Part shown: positions 61,354 through 64,000 of the stretch, piece by piece
How positions within the stretch are numbered: the first letter of the stretch is position 1
How the letters are laid out: each line of letters starts with the position of its first letter
NCBI GenBank assembly: GCA_965203795.1
Contig: OZ241915.1
Span: 1,364,001-1,428,000 of the forward strand
Length of the DNA: 64,000 bases
Source: CBDBBY01 sp965203795
GTDB lineage: Bacteria > Pseudomonadota > Alphaproteobacteria > Rhodobacterales > Rhodobacteraceae
Direction: 5' to 3'
Program-made: the position numbers and the translations under genes
The notes under the pieces: generated by a model
What the model saw: the letters and a program-made list of their open reading frames with translations, nothing else
The model's database searches: none
What the model was told of the DNA's origin: nothing

Positions 61354-62853
61354 TCAGGCCGTGAACATGCCCGCGTCGGCCGCCGCCTTGCGCAGCGCGT
61401 CGGATTTGTGGACGGACTCCTGCCACTCCGCTTCAGGATCGCTGTCGTGGACGATGCCGCCGCCAGCCTGGATGTGCAGCACGCCGTCCTTCAGAAGGGC
61501 GGTTCTAAGCGCGATGCACATGTCCATATCGCCGTTCGCGGAGAAATATCCAACCCCGCCGCCGTAAATGCAGCGCTTTTCCTGTTCAAGTTCGTCGATG
61601 ATCTCCATCGCGCGGACCTTGGGCGCACCGGAAACCGTGCCGGCCGGAAGGCCCGAAAGCAGCGCCGACAAGGCGTCGTGCTCCTCGGAAAGCGTTCCGG
61701 CCACATTGGACACGATGTGCATGACGTGCGAGTATCTTTCGATGATGAATGTTTCGGTAGGACGCACCGTCCCGGTCCGCGACACCCTCCCGACATCGTT
61801 GCGTCCGAGATCAAGGAGCATCAGGTGCTCGGCCCGCTCCTTCTCGTCGGCAAGCAGCTCCTCCGCCAGCTGCCGATCCTCGTCCAGGCTCCGTCCCCGG
61901 CGCCTGGTTCCCGCGATCGGTCGGATGGTGATTTCCCGTCCGAACACCCGGACAAGGATCTCCGGACTCGCGCCGATGACATGGAAGCCGCCGAAATTGA
62001 AGAAGAACATGAACGGCGAAGGATTGGTCCGCCTCAGCGCCCGGTAGAACGAAAAAGGCGGGAGTCCGAACTTGAGCCGCCACCGCTGGCTGGGCACGAC
62101 TTGGAAAATGTCCCCGGCGCGAATGTACTCCTTCGCCTTCTCCACGATCCGCAGGTACTCCTCCCGGGGAATGCTGGCTTCGGCCTGTTCAAGCTCGCGC
62201 GCCGTGCCGAATTCGCGGAGTGTCGGGAGCGGCCGGGTTTCGACTCGCCTGACCGTGCGTTCGACCCGATCGACAGCGGCGCCGTAGGCCTCGCGGGCGG
62301 TCAGGCCGCTGTCGAACCATGCCGGGCTTACGATCGTGACTTCGCCCTTCACGCCGTCCAGCACCGCCACCACCGACGGCCGGAGCAGCCTGGCGTCCGG
62401 GACTCCGGTTCGGTCCTCGTTCATGTCGGGCAGGTTCTCGACCAGCCGCACCATGTCGTAGCCGAGATATCCGAACAGCCCGGCTGAACTCGCCGGAAGG
62501 GAAGCGGGCAGATCGATGCGGCAATTCCCGATGAGGCTGCGAAGCGAACTGAACGGGTCCGCTTCCTCCGGCTCCCATGCCGCGGGGCTTGCCTGCGGGT
62601 CGCGGCAGATCCGGGCTTTGGCGCCATCGCATTCCCAGATCAGGTCCGGCTCCGTGCCGATGACCGAGTAGCGCCCGCGCGTTTCGCCGCCGGTCACCGA
62701 CTCCAGCATGAAGCTGTGCTTTCCGGCGTCAGCGAGCTTGAGCATCAGCGACACGGGCGTGTCGAGGTCGGCGGCGAGCCTCGAATAGACAATCTGGTTG
62801 CGTTCGGCCTCGTATCCTGAGGCGAAGTCGTCAAAGTTGGGCTGGATCGCCAT
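61354..62853 (-). CDS. trpE: Anthranilate synthase component I
   Basis: A 499-aa chorismate-using enzyme. The feedback-binding region is FMLESVTGGETRGRYSVIG (48-66), in which the LES and S residues bind tryptophan. The catalytic half has FNFGGFHVIGASPEILVRV, GTRRRGRSLDEDRQLAEELL, EHLMLLDLGRNDVGRV and GAPKVRAMEIIDELE. No leader peptide rich in Trp was found upstream; the gap to ppiD is only 9 bases, so it is co-transcribed with ppiD. Confidence 0.98.
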   Translation of the reverse strand: MAIQPNFDDFASGYEAERNQIVYSRLAADLDTPVSLMLKLADAGKHSFMLESVTGGETRGRYSVIGTEPDLIWECDGAKARICRDPQASPAAWEPEEADPFSSLRSLIGNCRIDLPASLPASSAGLFGYLGYDMVRLVENLPDMNEDRTGVPDARLLRPSVVAVLDGVKGEVTIVSPAWFDSGLTAREAYGAAVDRVERTVRRVETRPLPTLREFGTARELEQAEASIPREEYLRIVEKAKEYIRAGDIFQVVPSQRWRLKFGLPPFSFYRALRRTNPSPFMFFFNFGGFHVIGASPEILVRVFGREITIRPIAGTRRRGRSLDEDRQLAEELLADEKERAEHLMLLDLGRNDVGRVSRTGTVRPTETFIIERYSHVMHIVSNVAGTLSEEHDALSALLSGLPAGTVSGAPKVRAMEIIDELEQEKRCIYGGGVGYFSANGDMDMCIALRTALLKDGVLHIQAGGGIVHDSDPEAEWQESVHKSDALRKAAADAGMFTA

Positions 62854-62862
62854 CCGGAACGG

Positions 62863-64000
62863 CTACTGGAACTGCGCGTGCACCGCGTCGATGATCGCCT
62901 GGTCGATCAGTATGCCCGCCTGTTCCTGCAGTTGGATCGCGAAGATCACGAACGCGTCCTGTCCCGCGGCGGCGGCGTTTTGCAGCCTCAGAATCTCGGC
63001 GGTCGTCGACGCTTCGACGGATTCCGGATCCGCCAGGACGATTGCGTCGACCCGGACCACCGCCATGGATTCGGCGTCCTCGACCACGGCGACGCCGCCC
63101 GGCTCAAGCTCGAATGCCTCCGCCACGAGACCCGAGGGCGCACCCTCAATGAACTCGCCGCGCCCCACACTCGCGAGTTTGGCCGGAACGAGTCCGAGCG
63201 CGTCGAACTCCCTGCCGGAGCGAAGCCCGGTTTCCGCTTCCTCAGCGAACTCAAGCAGCCGCGACCGAATCTCCGCCGCGCGCCACGAATCCGAGACGTC
63301 CTCGCGAACCTCGTCGAACGGCCGCGGCGCCGATTCCGTGATGCCGTCCAGCCGCAGCGCGAACACTCCGCCGTCCGCCAGCTCCTTTAGCTCCGGATAG
63401 TCGGTCTCTTCGACCAGCGCGGCCTCTTGGCGGAACGCGGCATACCCGACGACGTCGTGCTCGGACAATTCGTTGAACGAGATCTTGCCTAGGCGCATGG
63501 CGGTTTCCGCCGCCAGCTCCTCCAGGCTCGCGCCCGCGGCCAGCAGGTCGTCGATGCCGCTCGACATCTCCGCGACGGAACGCCGCGCCCGCTCCAGCGC
63601 GGCTTCAACATGCAGACCGGCCTCGGCGGCTTCGAAAGACACCGTTCTAGCCAGGAGAATGGCGTTCACGCTGAATATTGCAGGCCCCAGACCGGTATCG
63701 ACGGGATCCGTCTCGCCGGTTTCCTGAAGCGCGAACACGGCATCGCCCGCGGCTCCGCCGAGATCGCCTTTCCGGACCTCTCCCAAATCAAGATCGCTCA
63801 GGGAAAGGCCGCGTTCCGACGCCAGCCCGGCAAAATCCAGCTCCCCGGCGTCGAGTCGGCTCTTCGCGGCAAGCGCCTCGTCCATGGTGGGGAACACTAT
63901 GCGCTCGACCAGCCTGCGCTCGGGAACATTGAATTCCTCGGAACGCTCCTCATAGAGGCGCCTCAGGGCTGCCTCGTCGACATCGATGCTTTCGGCCAGC
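62863..64000 (-). CDS. ppiD: PpiD-like periplasmic folding factor, C-terminal part (cut by window edge)
   Basis: At least 378 residues open to the right edge, so the N-terminal anchor is outside. The visible part holds a rotamase-like (parvulin/PpiC) unit (VERIVFPTMDEALAAKSRLD, LGEVRKGDL) and long helical flanks, ending LQEQAGILIDQAIIDAVHAQ. The architecture and the position just before trpE agree with alphaproteobacterial PpiD/SurA-like proteins. Such proteins help outer-membrane protein folding from the inner membrane. The parvulin active-site residues look poorly conserved, as is common in PpiD. Confidence 0.85.
   Translation of the reverse strand, partial: LAESIDVDEAALRRLYEERSEEFNVPERRLVERIVFPTMDEALAAKSRLDAGELDFAGLASERGLSLSDLDLGEVRKGDLGGAAGDAVFALQETGETDPVDTGLGPAIFSVNAILLARTVSFEAAEAGLHVEAALERARRSVAEMSSGIDDLLAAGASLEELAAETAMRLGKISFNELSEHDVVGYAAFRQEAALVEETDYPELKELADGGVFALRLDGITESAPRPFDEVREDVSDSWRAAEIRSRLLEFAEEAETGLRSGREFDALGLVPAKLASVGRGEFIEGAPSGLVAEAFELEPGGVAVVEDAESMAVVRVDAIVLADPESVEASTTAEILRLQNAAAAGQDAFVIFAIQLQEQAGILIDQAIIDAVHAQFQ

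Overview
The window reads as a chromosomal segment of a GC-rich alphaproteobacterium, probably near Rhodobacterales or Rhodospirillales. Three things point there. The right half carries the alphaproteobacterial envelope supercluster (pyrH-frr-uppS-cdsA-rseP-bamA-skp-fabZ-lpxA-lpxI-lpxB). It is followed by gltA, gltX and the block lexA-moeA-moaC-trpC-trpD-trpG-trpE-ppiD. The Fur-family regulator has the alphaproteobacterial Mur-like C-terminus. The species cannot be named from this sequence. No rRNA, tRNA or CRISPR array was seen.

Layout. 1-1.1 kb: the end of an XRE-type HTH gene, then a small Fic antitoxin/Fic toxin pair. 1.4-7.9 kb: housekeeping genes (CBS protein, coaD, cyclophilin, DUF3179 protein, tyrS, anmK, eno). 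7.9-9.2 kb: an iron block (bfd, bfr, fur/mur) running into eno. 9.3-15.5 kb: a sugar-phosphate ABC cluster (ugpBAEC, with ugpB frameshifted) and a chimeric solute-binding protein. This cluster is flanked by decayed pieces of selO and bfd. 15.6-20.1 kb: selO, a nucleoside hydrolase, an Fe(III) binding protein with a triple-palindrome upstream region, and mazG. 20.3-28.9 kb: a peptide-type ABC operon with a fused double ATPase, two permeases and two nearly identical Tat-exported binding proteins. 29.07-34.96 kb: an accessory island with a TbpB-like fragment, a cysteine-containing secreted protein, a phage terminase fragment, HNH nuclease, methyltransferase-HNH fusion, ankyrin protein and a mosaic repeat family. 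35-47 kb: miaA and the envelope cluster. 47-52.4 kb: SDR, glnE, a small conserved protein and gltA. 52.8-54.5 kb: a coiled-coil repeat protein and a decayed IS630. 54.9-64 kb: gltX, lexA and the molybdopterin/tryptophan operon with ppiD.

Genome dynamics is the main theme. Two places look like old tandem duplications that partly decayed. (i) The binding-protein gene was duplicated together with neighbouring miaA-to-uppS DNA. The leftovers (miaA 3' end plus uppS 5' end) sit between the two copies, and the accessory island later separated the second copy from miaA. (ii) A bfd/selO junction is present twice, around the ugp cluster, with bfd intact on the left and selO intact on the right. Against the usual alphaproteobacterial order, dxr (between cdsA and rseP), lpxD (before fabZ) and comEC (between lexA and gltX) are absent here. 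Frameshifts, an IS remnant, a prophage remnant and repeat spread into a coding gene suggest relaxed selection, as in host-associated lineages; this lifestyle is an inference only.
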